From NCBI GenBank assembly GCA_002436485.1, contig DJMK01000099.1:1-8384 (forward strand): a DNA stretch of 8,384 nt, given 5' to 3'. Every line of letters begins with the position of its first letter. The stretch's first letter is position 1. The translations under genes and the position numbers were made by a program. The stretch is from Proteobacteria bacterium UBA6492 (lineage in GTDB: Bacteria > Pseudomonadota > Gammaproteobacteria > UBA6429 > Thiohalophilaceae). A model generated the notes under the pieces. The model worked only from the letters and a program-made list of their open reading frames with translations, searched no databases and was not told the DNA's origin. Of the stretch, positions 1 to 7,966 are shown piece by piece.

Positions 1-407
1 GTTTGTGTCAGTGCACTTTTATCTAAAGGCCTTATATCATTCAATAATCCGTAGCGCATTTCACCGCGATAACCGGTACGTTGCACCGCTCGCGCAAAAA
101 ATGGAACCAGGGCTGATTTAAATGAACGCGGGGTCACTATCGCTCTGTCGTATTTATTTGCACGCAGTTTTTTACCAAGGCGATAGCGCGTTAATAATTT
201 TAGTTGTTTATGTGTAACCGGCAATTCGATCGCCTCATTTACTTCGGGCATACGTTGCAATAGTGGGACAGACCATGCGGGAGCAACCACGTCAATAATG
301 CAGCTCGGGTCCTGTTGCTTGAGCGTGATAAACAGGCTTTGTGCCATTACCATGTCACCCACCCAGGCGGGGCCAACCACCAAAATGCGTATTTTCGTAG
401 TTGTCAC
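1..407 (-). CDS. waaF: ADP-heptose:LPS heptosyltransferase II, N-terminal part (runs off the window)
   Basis: Partial gene, about 135 of roughly 345 residues. WaaF is a GT-B family 9 glycosyltransferase that adds the second L-glycero-D-manno-heptose from ADP-heptose to the LPS inner core on the cytoplasmic face of the inner membrane. The N-terminus shows the family signature ILVVGPAWVGDMVMAQSL, then APAW, LLQRMPEVNEAIELP, and a very conserved run with TPRSFKSALVPFFARAV, RTGYRGEMRYGLLND and RPLDK. I recognise these as close to E. coli WaaF. The C-terminal nucleotide-sugar domain is outside the window. The start is taken as GTG at 407-405, one base after the TGA of the upstream aldo/keto reductase, with GGAAG at 423-419 as a ribosome site. 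An in-frame GTG at 419-417 would overlap that gene instead. No ATG lies at the expected position, so the start is non-canonical. It is the last gene of the operon visible here and shares its pathway with hldE. Confidence 0.95.
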   Translation of the reverse strand, partial: MTTTKIRILVVGPAWVGDMVMAQSLFITLKQQDPSCIIDVVAPAWSVPLLQRMPEVNEAIELPVTHKQLKLLTRYRLGKKLRANKYDRAIVTPRSFKSALVPFFARAVQRTGYRGEMRYGLLNDIRPLDKSALTQ

Positions 408-408
408 G

Positions 409-1200
409 TCAACTGCCACTTCCGGTTATGCGATTGACAATATGTACATTGTCTTCAAGATGTTTGGGGTTGATAGTTCCAACTATCATGCTGCTAACGC
501 CGGCGTGACTGAAAACATAGTTAAAGGCTTGTTCAACACCGGCACCACCCGCACTTTTATCTGCATGTCCACTTAGCAGACCTTTCTTGACTACAACACC
601 CTTGTTCAGTTCATGTGCACGCGCAATGACCGGAAGATCATGATCATCACTTTGGTTACAGGTCGCCATGACCAGGTCGGTATTTTCCACGATCCACATT
701 CCACCCTTGGTTGTCTTGGTTGACATACCATAGGATCGAATCAAGCCTTCCTGCTTGAGCTTGTCGAGTTCTGCCAGGGCACCTTCATTTTGTATTATAT
801 GCATGTCGTTACCATCAGAATGCACCATAACAATATCGATAGTTTCTCGTTGCAGGCGTTGCAGACTGCGTTGAACGCTCATACGGGTATGTTGTGCACT
901 GAAATCAAAACGTGACTCGCCATTTTCAAAAATTTCGCCCACCTTGGTCATAACGACCCAGTCCCTGTCTTTGGGTAACAACAAACCAAGTCGTTCCTCA
1001 CTGTTACCGTAGGCTGGCGCTGTATCAATAAAATTGATACCCAGATCCCAGGCCAGGCTCAACAGACTACTGACCGCGGCATCATCAGGTATTTTAAATC
1101 CAGTCGGGTACTTGACCTGTTGATCTCGCCCCAACTTCACGGTTCCCAAACCCAGCAAACTGACATTGATTCCAGTGGAACCCAGCGCTCTTAATTCCAT
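409..1200 (-). CDS. aldo/keto reductase of unknown substrate
   Basis: A 263-residue protein of the NAD(P)H-dependent aldo/keto reductase superfamily, a cytoplasmic TIM barrel. The catalytic tetrad is visible: Asp59 and Tyr64 in GINFIDTAPAYGNSEERLG, Lys86 in WVVMTKVGE and His127 in IVMVHSDG. YGMS (157-160) and the cofactor-binding segments around KKGLLSGH (205-212) and IVGTINPKHLEDNV (239-252) are in the right order. It is somewhat shorter than typical members (about 280-330 residues). The region after NQ (182-183) looks compact and replaces the usual longer loop, so substrate specificity cannot be read off. The ATG at 1200 overlaps the stop of the FAD oxidoreductase by 10 nt and has AGGAG eight bases upstream, which suggests coupled translation. 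Its own TGA is one base before the preferred waaF start. Family membership is certain from motifs; a role in core sugar metabolism is inferred only from position between hldE and waaF. Confidence 0.9.
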   Translation of the reverse strand: MELRALGSTGINVSLLGLGTVKLGRDQQVKYPTGFKIPDDAAVSSLLSLAWDLGINFIDTAPAYGNSEERLGLLLPKDRDWVVMTKVGEIFENGESRFDFSAQHTRMSVQRSLQRLQRETIDIVMVHSDGNDMHIIQNEGALAELDKLKQEGLIRSYGMSTKTTKGGMWIVENTDLVMATCNQSDDHDLPVIARAHELNKGVVVKKGLLSGHADKSAGGAGVEQAFNYVFSHAGVSSMIVGTINPKHLEDNVHIVNRITGSGS

Positions 1201-2384
1201 CTTTGTTTCTCCTGCCAGGGCAGTGATGCATAACCTGGAAACTCTGCTAGTTGATATTTTTTTTCAGGCGACGTTTGAAAACCTGCCTGTGCAAATGCAT
1301 CCAGTACCATATCTGCAGCAAGTGGCGATAACGCCAGCTTGGTTGGCCAGACGGTGGTAATATTCTTCTGATGCTGGACAAATGCGCTGTCGGGTCGCTT
1401 AACACCAGGTTGTAGCGGTTCAGCCCGGTTAACACGCAACGTCGCCCATTCACAGTGCGAATAATCAAGCCAGGGCAATAATGTCTGCATTTCCTGCTTG
1501 GCTACTTTGATTTGTTCCTGATCGCTACGTTGCACGCCTTCCTCGGCCAACTGGCCTCCCAGATACCATACCCACCCCTTTTCATCCGGGTGTGATGTAA
1601 TGGTGATACGTGGAACAGTTCCGCTGCCGAGACAGTGCGCAAACAAGGGCTCCGCCATGCCTCGCAGCATCAGCATGTTTAGCGGCCTTCGCTGCATGCG
1701 TGGTTCATTTTTACCAAGTTTTGACAACAAGTCCTCGTTACCTTCTCCCGCGCATAACACGAGTTGCTTTGCAATAACGCCAAATTGTTGTCCGTTGTCC
1801 TGCCAGTTTAGCTCAATAGCTTCATTCTTCTTCTCAAAATTCAACGTGGCGAAATCGCAATGGGATATTGCCGAACGCTGTGGTTCAGCGAGTGCACGGA
1901 TCAGGGTTGAAGTATCCAGCACCGGCTCATCGAGTTGATAGACCTGTCCTCTGAAATCTTTATGCTGAAAGAGATGCGGTCGTTCCGATTTGGATAACGC
2001 CAGGGTGCGACTTTTCATAACACGACTGGCAAAAAAACCGCTTAACCGCGAAGTAAGACTGGTTGTTGACCACATGTATTGATGCGGCGAGATAACGTTT
2101 ACCCCGCGCAGGTCAATTTCACCTTGACCTTCAAGGCAAGCACGCCAGATTGCCGGCATGCGACCCACGGCCTCGGCCGAAGCGGTCAGCTTGCCAGTTA
2201 ATGCATATTTGGTTCCCCCATGAATTATACCCTGGGCGAACCTCGTCTGGCCGGCGCCAAGTTGTTGGGATTCGAGCAAGATGGCTTGGTAGCCTTGTTG
2301 CCTTAAGCGATTGAGTAACCAGAGACCGGCAACACCACCACCAAAGATCACGACATCGGTTGTTGTGATCGCGTCTGCCGTCAA
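1191..2384 (-). CDS. FAD-dependent oxidoreductase, DAO/GlpD-like fold
   Basis: A 397-residue flavoprotein of the D-amino-acid oxidase / glycerol-3-phosphate dehydrogenase type. The N-terminal Rossmann dinucleotide site is clear: hydrophobic strand, GGGVAG (15-20), then LLES with Glu38 as the likely ribose ligand. TRFAQGIIHGGTKYAL (47-62) is the second FAD-contact segment typical of this class. LVLCAGEGNEDLL (208-220) is the late beta-strand and glycine turn. GWVWYLGGQ (270-278) and TVWPTKLALSPLAADMV (344-360) are the substrate-side sheet and C-terminal FAD cap. No signal peptide or membrane span is visible. The substrate is unknown. The start is a TTG at 2384, three bases after the hldE stop, with AAGG eight bases upstream; no ATG is available before the FAD site. 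The end overlaps the aldo/keto reductase by 10 nt. Family assignment is firm; a sugar or polyol substrate linked to LPS is speculation from context. Confidence 0.88.
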   Translation of the reverse strand: MTADAITTTDVVIFGGGVAGLWLLNRLRQQGYQAILLESQQLGAGQTRFAQGIIHGGTKYALTGKLTASAEAVGRMPAIWRACLEGQGEIDLRGVNVISPHQYMWSTTSLTSRLSGFFASRVMKSRTLALSKSERPHLFQHKDFRGQVYQLDEPVLDTSTLIRALAEPQRSAISHCDFATLNFEKKNEAIELNWQDNGQQFGVIAKQLVLCAGEGNEDLLSKLGKNEPRMQRRPLNMLMLRGMAEPLFAHCLGSGTVPRITITSHPDEKGWVWYLGGQLAEEGVQRSDQEQIKVAKQEMQTLLPWLDYSHCEWATLRVNRAEPLQPGVKRPDSAFVQHQKNITTVWPTKLALSPLAADMVLDAFAQAGFQTSPEKKYQLAEFPGYASLPWQEKQRWN

Positions 2385-2387
2385 ACC

Positions 2388-3824
2388 TTAAACCTTGTCG
2401 GAACGTGAACGAATGGTGCTAATAATACCGGTAGTTGAAACATTCTCTATGTAGGTCAGAACTTTCACTTCACCACCTGCCTGCCTCACGCATTCGCCAC
2501 CGGGTATTTTGTCAGGATCATTGTCGCCACCTTTCACCAGTACATCCGGTTTGACTTCACAGATCAATCTAGTTGGGGTTTCTTCTGTAAAGGGCACAAC
2601 CCAGTCAACGCACTCCAGGGCAGCCAGCACATGCATACGACGCTCCAGGGTGTTTACCGGACGGTCTTCACCTTTAAGCGCCTTGACCGTTTCATCGGTA
2701 TTGACAGCAACGATCAATCGATCGCCTTCACGACGCGCCTGCTGCAGGTAAGCAACATGCCCGGAATGCAGAATATCAAAACAACCGTTTGTCATTATCA
2801 CTTTCTCACCGCGGCGCTTTGCTGCTTCGACCTGGGCAATCAACATATCCTCGTCAACAATACCGCCTTCCAGAATATGCTCTGCATGTAGTGCATCTTG
2901 TAGTTCCCGCACTGATACCGTTGCGGTACCCAGTTTGCTCACTACAATACCGGCAGCCAGGTTTGCCAAGGAAGTTGCATGCGGTAACGACATGCCTGCG
3001 GCCAGGCAGGCAGCGAGCAGCGAAATCACGGTATCACCCGCGCCGGTCACATCAAAAACTTCGCGCGCCTGCGCTGGTAAATGTAAAGGTTCCTGGTCAC
3101 GTTGTAACAAGGTCATGCCCTGTTCACTGCGCGTTATGAGCAGGCCATCCAGGTCGAGTTTTTGTATTAATGCATTACCCTTTTGTTCTAACTCGGCATC
3201 ATTGCGGCACTTGCCAACAACCATCTCAAATTCATGCATGTTTGGTGTAATCAGGGTAGCGCCACGATAGCGCTCAAAATTATTTCCTTTCGGATCGATC
3301 AACACCGGTTTGCCTGCCGACTGACATTGCTTAATGAGTTCTTCAACCTGGCTTAATGTGCCTTTGCCATAATCCGACAGAATCACAGCACCAGTTGCGC
3401 TCAAATCACTTGCCAAACTCTTGGAGAGACCGGATGTTTGTTGCTGATCAAACCCGTCTTCGAAGTCCAGACGAATGAGTTGCTGGTGTCGACTGATCAC
3501 GCGTAACTTGGTAATCGTGGGTTTTTGTTCCAGCATAGTTAACCGGCAGGTAATGCCGGCCTGCTCCAGAATGTGTGTCAGTCGCTCACCGGCTTCATCT
3601 TTGCCAATCAACCCGGCGACCAGGGCGTTTCCACCAACAGCGGCTATATTTAATGCGACGTTACCTGCACCGCCAGGCCGCTCCTCTACTTCACCAACAT
3701 GGACCACCGGTACCGGTGCTTCCGGAGAGATACGTTCGGTACTACCGTGCCAATAACGATCCAGCATCAGGTCGCCAACAACCAGAACACTAGCTTTTGT
3801 AAAGTCGGGAATATCCAGTTTCAT
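2388..3824 (-). CDS. hldE: bifunctional D-beta-D-heptose 7-phosphate kinase / D-beta-D-heptose 1-phosphate adenylyltransferase
   Basis: A 478-residue cytoplasmic enzyme for two steps of ADP-heptose synthesis: phosphorylation of heptose 7-phosphate at C1, then, after GmhB removes the 7-phosphate, transfer of AMP to give ADP-D-glycero-beta-D-manno-heptose. E. coli HldE is 477 residues. Residues 1 to about 320 are a ribokinase-family kinase: VVGDLMLDRYWHG (15-27), RISPEAPVPVV (31-41), GGAGNVALNIAAVGG (51-65) and DVTGAGDTV (258-266) with Asp264 as the catalytic base. Residues from about 340 are a nucleotidyltransferase: TNGCFDILHSGHVAYL (345-360) with the HxGH-type motif HSGH (353-356), then RPVNTLERRMHVLAALE, KPDVLVKGGD and a C-terminal STTGII. 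Both active sites look intact. It lies 37 nt after the zinc-finger gene and three bases before the FAD oxidoreductase. GmhA, GmhB and the HldD epimerase needed for the same pathway are not in the window. Confidence 0.97.
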   Translation of the reverse strand: MKLDIPDFTKASVLVVGDLMLDRYWHGSTERISPEAPVPVVHVGEVEERPGGAGNVALNIAAVGGNALVAGLIGKDEAGERLTHILEQAGITCRLTMLEQKPTITKLRVISRHQQLIRLDFEDGFDQQQTSGLSKSLASDLSATGAVILSDYGKGTLSQVEELIKQCQSAGKPVLIDPKGNNFERYRGATLITPNMHEFEMVVGKCRNDAELEQKGNALIQKLDLDGLLITRSEQGMTLLQRDQEPLHLPAQAREVFDVTGAGDTVISLLAACLAAGMSLPHATSLANLAAGIVVSKLGTATVSVRELQDALHAEHILEGGIVDEDMLIAQVEAAKRRGEKVIMTNGCFDILHSGHVAYLQQARREGDRLIVAVNTDETVKALKGEDRPVNTLERRMHVLAALECVDWVVPFTEETPTRLICEVKPDVLVKGGDNDPDKIPGGECVRQAGGEVKVLTYIENVSTTGIISTIRSRSDKV

Positions 3825-3861
3825 TCAACATCCATGAAATGAAGTCGAGCAGAAAATAAAA

Positions 3862-4059
3862 TTAATCTTTGAGTACGTAGACAGCACCACAGTATGGACA
3901 CTTGGCTTCGCCGCCCTGCTCTTCGATAGGTAAATAGACTTGTGGATGTGAATTCCACAATGTCATCGCTTCGGTTGGGCAATGCACCGGCAGGTCTGCA
4001 CGTGTTACTTCATAACGTTGTGATGCATTTGCCTGGATTTTTTCTGATGAACCACTCAT
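3862..4059 (-). CDS. small CHCC zinc-finger protein (NDUFS6-like, zf-CHCC family)
   Basis: A 65-residue protein. Its C-terminal half carries the spacing of the zf-CHCC family (the domain of mitochondrial complex I subunit NDUFS6): Cys27 in LPVHCP, His38 in LWNSHPQVYLPI, then Cys54 and Cys57 in AKCPYCGAVYVL. These four are the expected zinc ligands. The first 20 residues look polar and variable. The protein is probably cytoplasmic, with no signal or span. The ATG is preceded by AAGGGG at a six-base spacing, a strong ribosome site. It starts 19 nt after the ilvE stop, which is a tandem TAA TAA, and ends 37 nt before hldE. From memory, such a gene is commonly found beside ilvE and waaF in gammaproteobacteria. 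Its bacterial function is not established, and I do not assign one. Confidence 0.9.
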   Translation of the reverse strand: MSGSSEKIQANASQRYEVTRADLPVHCPTEAMTLWNSHPQVYLPIEEQGGEAKCPYCGAVYVLKD

Positions 4060-4078
4060 AACTCACCCCTTGAATTTA

Positions 4079-5002
4079 TTATTTAACCAGCGTCAACCAG
4101 TCCTGGTAATCCGCAATTCGCCCATGAACCGCATCAAAATAACGACTCTGTAGCTTTTCTGTTATCGGCCCACGCCTGCCTATGCCAATCTGACGCCCGT
4201 CAAGTTCACGTATGGGCGTCACTTCAGCAGCTGTACCGGTAAAAAAGGCTTCGTCCGCGATATAGACTTCATCACGGGTAATACGTTTTTCTTTCACCGT
4301 CAGTCCAAGATCGCTGGCTAACCGGAAGATGGTTTTGCGCGTGATGCCATTAAGCGCTGATGTTAGCTCCGGCGTATAAATAATGCCGTCTTTCACCACA
4401 AACAGGTTCTCGCCGCTGCCCTCTGCAGCAAAGCCGTCAACATCGAGCAATAGCGCTTCGTCATACCCGTCACGCAAGGCTTCCTGCAGGGCCAGCATCG
4501 AGTTGATGTAATGACCATTAGCCTTGGCCTTGCACATGCTGATGTTTACATGATGACGTGTATAGGAAGACGTCTTGATGCGAATACCTTTTTCAAGTCC
4601 GTCCTTGCCCAGGTAGGCACCCCATTCCCAGGCCGCCACAATGGTGTGCACTTTCAGGTTGTCGGCGCGCAAGCCCATACCTTCCGAACCGTAGAAACAC
4701 ATGGGTCGGATGTAGGCAGATTGCAGATTGTTCTCTCGCACCGCGGCACGCTGCGCTTCGTTAATTGCTGCACTATCAAACGGAATATTCATCCCCATGA
4801 TGTGGGCCGACTCAAACAGACGGTCAGTATGTGCATCCAGCCGAAAAATTGCCGGGCCCTGATCCGTTTTATAAGCGCGCACACCTTCAAATACGCCCAT
4901 GCCGTAGTGCAGGGTATGCGTCAGTACATGCACCTGTGCCTCGCGCCAGGGCACCATTTCCCCATCAAACCAGATAAGACCGTCACGGTCAGACATCGAC
5001 AT
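4079..5002 (-). CDS. ilvE: branched-chain amino acid aminotransferase
   Basis: A 307-residue fold-type IV PLP enzyme, close to the usual length (E. coli IlvE about 309). It catalyses the last, reversible step of leucine, isoleucine and valine synthesis, moving the amino group from glutamate to the 2-oxo acid. The family signatures are in order: IWFDGEMVPW (10-19), HVLTHTLHYGMGVFEGVRAY (25-44), SAYIRP (95-100), AWEWGAYLG (124-132), then KAKANGHYINS with Lys160 as the Schiff-base lysine by alignment to E. coli. EGSGENLFVVKDG (194-206) and LNGITRKTI (217-225) bind PLP, and FFTGTAAEVTPI (253-264) follows. The start is ATG at 5002; a second in-frame ATG two codons later is possible. GAGG lies upstream within the 19-nt gap after glnE, so co-transcription is likely. 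The gene ends in tandem TAA codons. Nothing suggests D-amino acid or aminodeoxychorismate activity instead. Confidence 0.96.
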   Translation of the reverse strand: MSMSDRDGLIWFDGEMVPWREAQVHVLTHTLHYGMGVFEGVRAYKTDQGPAIFRLDAHTDRLFESAHIMGMNIPFDSAAINEAQRAAVRENNLQSAYIRPMCFYGSEGMGLRADNLKVHTIVAAWEWGAYLGKDGLEKGIRIKTSSYTRHHVNISMCKAKANGHYINSMLALQEALRDGYDEALLLDVDGFAAEGSGENLFVVKDGIIYTPELTSALNGITRKTIFRLASDLGLTVKEKRITRDEVYIADEAFFTGTAAEVTPIRELDGRQIGIGRRGPITEKLQSRYFDAVHGRIADYQDWLTLVK

Positions 5003-5021
5003 TATTGCTGTTTCCTCTTTA

Positions 5022-7880
5022 CTACTCGTTTTTCATTAACCATTGCGACCAGATGTGTTGCACGCCCTCGCGTTCTTTCACAAATTCGCTATCCGGCACC
5101 ACCGCGGACTCTTCCTGTAACTTGAGGCGATGCAACCGACCCCGGTAGGCTCGATAAGCATCGGACAGGAAGGCTGTGTCGTCGGCTGACATCACGCCCG
5201 CCTCCGATAATCGCTCCAGCAAACGAATATTATCTGTCCAGTCCATCAGGGCGGGATATTGGTGGGCATACGCCAGAACCCCGTATTGCACCATAAATTC
5301 AATATCAACGATACCTCCGGGGCTGTGTTTCAAATCAAACTCTCCGGCCTTTGCCTTATCCAGTGCCTCGCGCATCTTGTTCCGCATTTCCACCACGTCG
5401 CCAAGCAGGGCTTTCTTGTCACGCTGACCGCCAAGTACGCGCTTGCGAATGGCGTCGAACCCGTTGGCGATGGCCGGATCGCCAGCCACGAAGCGCGCCC
5501 GCACCAGGGCCTGGTGTTCCCAGGTCCAGGCCTTTTCCAGCTGGTAGGCCTCGAATGCAGCCAGGCCGCTAACCAGCATGCCTGCCGCACCATCGGGACG
5601 CAGTCGCATATCGACATCAAATAACACACCGGATGGTGTAAGCGCGCCCAGAATGTGCATGATGCGTTGCCCCAGACGCGCAAAAAATACCCCCAGGGCC
5701 AGCGGACGTTCACCCTCGGTTTCAAGTGTCTCAGACTCGCCACTATGCAGGAAAACCAGGTCCAGGTCTGAGCCATACCCCAGCTCAAGGCCACCAAGTT
5801 TGCCATAGGCAATAATGGCAAACCCGGTATCACAGACTTCCCCGGCCGAGGTACAAACAGGCCGACCATGGCGAGCAACCATGTAGCGCCAGGCGAGGTT
5901 AAGGGCCTGTTCGAGAATGACCTCGGCAATCCAGCTGAGGTGATCGCTGACCTTCATCAAGGGCAACACCTCCGCGATATCCGCGGCCGCCACCCGCAGA
6001 AACTGGCTATGTTTGAATTGCCGCATCACATCCATGGCCTGCTCTTCATCATCCGGCGCCACCGCGGTCATACGATGTTGTAGCTCCGCCGCCAGCTTCT
6101 GCCGGTCAGGCGGGTTATACAGGCTGGCCGGCGATAACAGATCGTCAAGCAAAAGTGGGTATTTACTGATGTAACCGGTAATCCAGGGGCTGGCGGCACA
6201 CAATCGCACCAGTTGCGAGAGTGCCATGGGATTCTCTATCAGCAAGGCCAGATAAACCGTACGCCGCATTACCGCCTCGATCACGTCGAGGCTGCGCAAC
6301 AGGGCCTTGCCAGGCGCTTTCACGGACAAACATGCACCGATGAGCAATGGAATAAGCCGGTCCATACGTGTCTTGCCGCGCGCCGACAGGCTCTGGTAGG
6401 CACGTCCATGCTGTTGGCCTTTGAGCTTTTGCCAGATAGCGTCAGCCTGATCAAAACCGATCTCTTCCAGCCTTGCTATGGCATCCAGCTCTTCAAGCTC
6501 ACCCAGCCACAACGGCGTAAGGTGCCAGCTATCGTCTGATGACGCCTCGCTTTGCGGTGCCTCAAATACCTGTTCAAAATGTTCCTGTACACGGGAACGA
6601 TGTTCATTCAAAACAACTTCAAATGATGGCCAGTCGGCAAAGCCCATACTATAGGCAAGCCGCGCCCTGCCTGGCTCATCGGACGGTAATGTATGTTTTT
6701 GTTCATCGCGCCAGCCTTGAATACGATGCTCTGTACGGCGCAGCAAATCATAGGCATCCAGCAACTGCTCGATGACATAACCGGGTAACTGGCTAAGATC
6801 CCTGAGTAATTCCAGCACGGTCAAAATTGAGCGTGTCTGTAAACGGGGTTCACGGCCACCATGAATCAACTGAAATACCTGGCCTATGAATTCGATTTCA
6901 CGGATTCCACCCGGCCCGACCTTGACGTTCTGCTGCTTGCCCTTGCTGGCCACTTCCTTCTGGATCATCGCCTTCATTTCGCGCAGTGATTCATACGCGC
7001 CGTAGTCAACATAACGCCTGTAGACGAAGGGCTTTAGTGATTTCATCAGCTGTGCACCAGCCTGTTTGTCGCCGGCGATCACACGCGCCTTGACCAGGGC
7101 ATAACGCTCCCATTCACGACCATGGGCTTCATAGTAGCTTTCCATCGCGCTGAAACTACAGGTCAATGGCCCGCTTTGCCCAAAAGGCCGCAGGCGCATG
7201 TCCACGCGAAATACAAACCCGTCCTCGGTCTGCTTTGACAATGCATGTATCAGCTTCTGGCCCAGCTTCTGAAAAAACTCGCTATTGCTGATACCGCGCG
7301 GCCCCTCGCGCGTTTCACCGTCTTCCGGGTAGGTGAAGATCAAGTCGATATCCGATGATAAATTGAGTTCATCTGCACCCAGCTTACCCATGGCCAGCAC
7401 CACCAATTGTTGGGGTTCACCCTGCGTACTGGTAGGAATACCGAATGCTTTACTTTGCCACGCGTACAACCGGTCAAGCGCCTGATCCACACAGGCATCT
7501 GCCAACCGCGACAGGTCCCGCATGGTCTCACGTAAATCGGCCCAACCGGCCAGGTCACGCCAGATGATGCGTACCATTTCACGTTGGCGAAACTGGCGCA
7601 GTTCTCTTGCCAGCACAGTCTCGTCTTGCACCTTCGCCAGTTGCTCGGCAAGGACGCGTTCAAAATAATCTTCGCTATGGGCTGAAAACAAGTGACCACT
7701 CTGCTGCAGTGATTCAAGCAATTCAGGTTTTTGCGTACAAATGCGTGTGACGTACTCACTACAGGTAAATACCGCACTGGCGGTATCCCGCACTTGCTGT
7801 TGCCAGTCAAACTTTTGCGCTAATGACTGCCACGGCTCGGCGGCATCTTGCAGGGAAGCAGGTATTTGGGAAGCAAACAT
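5022..7880 (-). CDS. glnE: bifunctional glutamine synthetase adenylyltransferase / adenylyl-removing enzyme
   Basis: A 952-residue cytoplasmic enzyme (E. coli GlnE 946). It adds AMP to, or removes it from, a tyrosine of glutamine synthetase in response to PII proteins and glutamine, so it sets nitrogen assimilation. Two nucleotidyltransferase-like halves are visible. The N-terminal deadenylylase half has MGKLGADELNLSSDIDLIF (164-182) with Asp177 and Asp179, FRVDMRLRPFGQSG (224-237) and GPGGIREIEF (322-331). The C-terminal adenylyltransferase half has YGKLGGLELGYGSDLDLVF (692-710) with Asp705 and Asp707, DVDMRLRPDGAAGML (755-769) and SPGGIVDIEF (853-862). Both pairs of metal-binding aspartates are kept, so both activities should be intact. 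The ATG at 7880 has an AGGGA only two bases upstream, an unusually short spacing. The gene follows a terminator at 7940-7966, so it probably has its own promoter, and it leads the operon with ilvE 19 nt downstream. Confidence 0.97.
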   Translation of the reverse strand: MFASQIPASLQDAAEPWQSLAQKFDWQQQVRDTASAVFTCSEYVTRICTQKPELLESLQQSGHLFSAHSEDYFERVLAEQLAKVQDETVLARELRQFRQREMVRIIWRDLAGWADLRETMRDLSRLADACVDQALDRLYAWQSKAFGIPTSTQGEPQQLVVLAMGKLGADELNLSSDIDLIFTYPEDGETREGPRGISNSEFFQKLGQKLIHALSKQTEDGFVFRVDMRLRPFGQSGPLTCSFSAMESYYEAHGREWERYALVKARVIAGDKQAGAQLMKSLKPFVYRRYVDYGAYESLREMKAMIQKEVASKGKQQNVKVGPGGIREIEFIGQVFQLIHGGREPRLQTRSILTVLELLRDLSQLPGYVIEQLLDAYDLLRRTEHRIQGWRDEQKHTLPSDEPGRARLAYSMGFADWPSFEVVLNEHRSRVQEHFEQVFEAPQSEASSDDSWHLTPLWLGELEELDAIARLEEIGFDQADAIWQKLKGQQHGRAYQSLSARGKTRMDRLIPLLIGACLSVKAPGKALLRSLDVIEAVMRRTVYLALLIENPMALSQLVRLCAASPWITGYISKYPLLLDDLLSPASLYNPPDRQKLAAELQHRMTAVAPDDEEQAMDVMRQFKHSQFLRVAAADIAEVLPLMKVSDHLSWIAEVILEQALNLAWRYMVARHGRPVCTSAGEVCDTGFAIIAYGKLGGLELGYGSDLDLVFLHSGESETLETEGERPLALGVFFARLGQRIMHILGALTPSGVLFDVDMRLRPDGAAGMLVSGLAAFEAYQLEKAWTWEHQALVRARFVAGDPAIANGFDAIRKRVLGGQRDKKALLGDVVEMRNKMREALDKAKAGEFDLKHSPGGIVDIEFMVQYGVLAYAHQYPALMDWTDNIRLLERLSEAGVMSADDTAFLSDAYRAYRGRLHRLKLQEESAVVPDSEFVKEREGVQHIWSQWLMKNE

Positions 7881-7939
7881 ATTCCCTATCTTATCAGTGA
7901 TTTAGCCTGCGCGACATTGAGGCCAGATTTTCAGCACGC

Positions 7940-7966
7940 AAAAAAATGCCCCTGGTGGACAGGGGC
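7940..7966 (-). terminator. rho-independent terminator after the small membrane-protein gene
   Basis: On the minus strand a six-base-pair GC-rich stem (GCCCCT paired with AGGGGC, loop of seven) is followed by one A and a run of seven T. It lies 52 nt after the stop of the small gene and 60 nt before glnE. It should separate the two transcripts at least partly. A shorter 5-bp hairpin (CCTTC/GAAGG, 7986-8000) lies just before it and has no T-run, so I do not count it as a terminator. Confidence 0.8.

Noticed and set aside
298..576. Plus-strand open frame of 92 codons across the waaF / aldo-keto reductase junction
   Set aside because: It is antisense to the conserved WaaF N-terminus and the aldo/keto reductase C-terminus, has no evident ribosome site and matches no family I know.
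4511..5125. Plus-strand open frame of 204 codons antisense to ilvE and the end of glnE
   Set aside because: It lies opposite strongly conserved coding sequence, its translation shows no family motif, and it crosses a gene boundary. It is a by-product of the codon use of ilvE and glnE.
5330..5929. Minus-strand open frame of 199 codons inside glnE in another frame
   Set aside because: It falls wholly within the conserved adenylyltransferase half of GlnE and its translation is rich in Trp, Arg and Pro with no recognisable fold.
5022..7880. Internal sequence duplication in glnE (KLG...SD.DL..F and DMRLRP motifs twice)
   Set aside because: This is the known two-domain architecture of GlnE, not a recent duplication or novelty.
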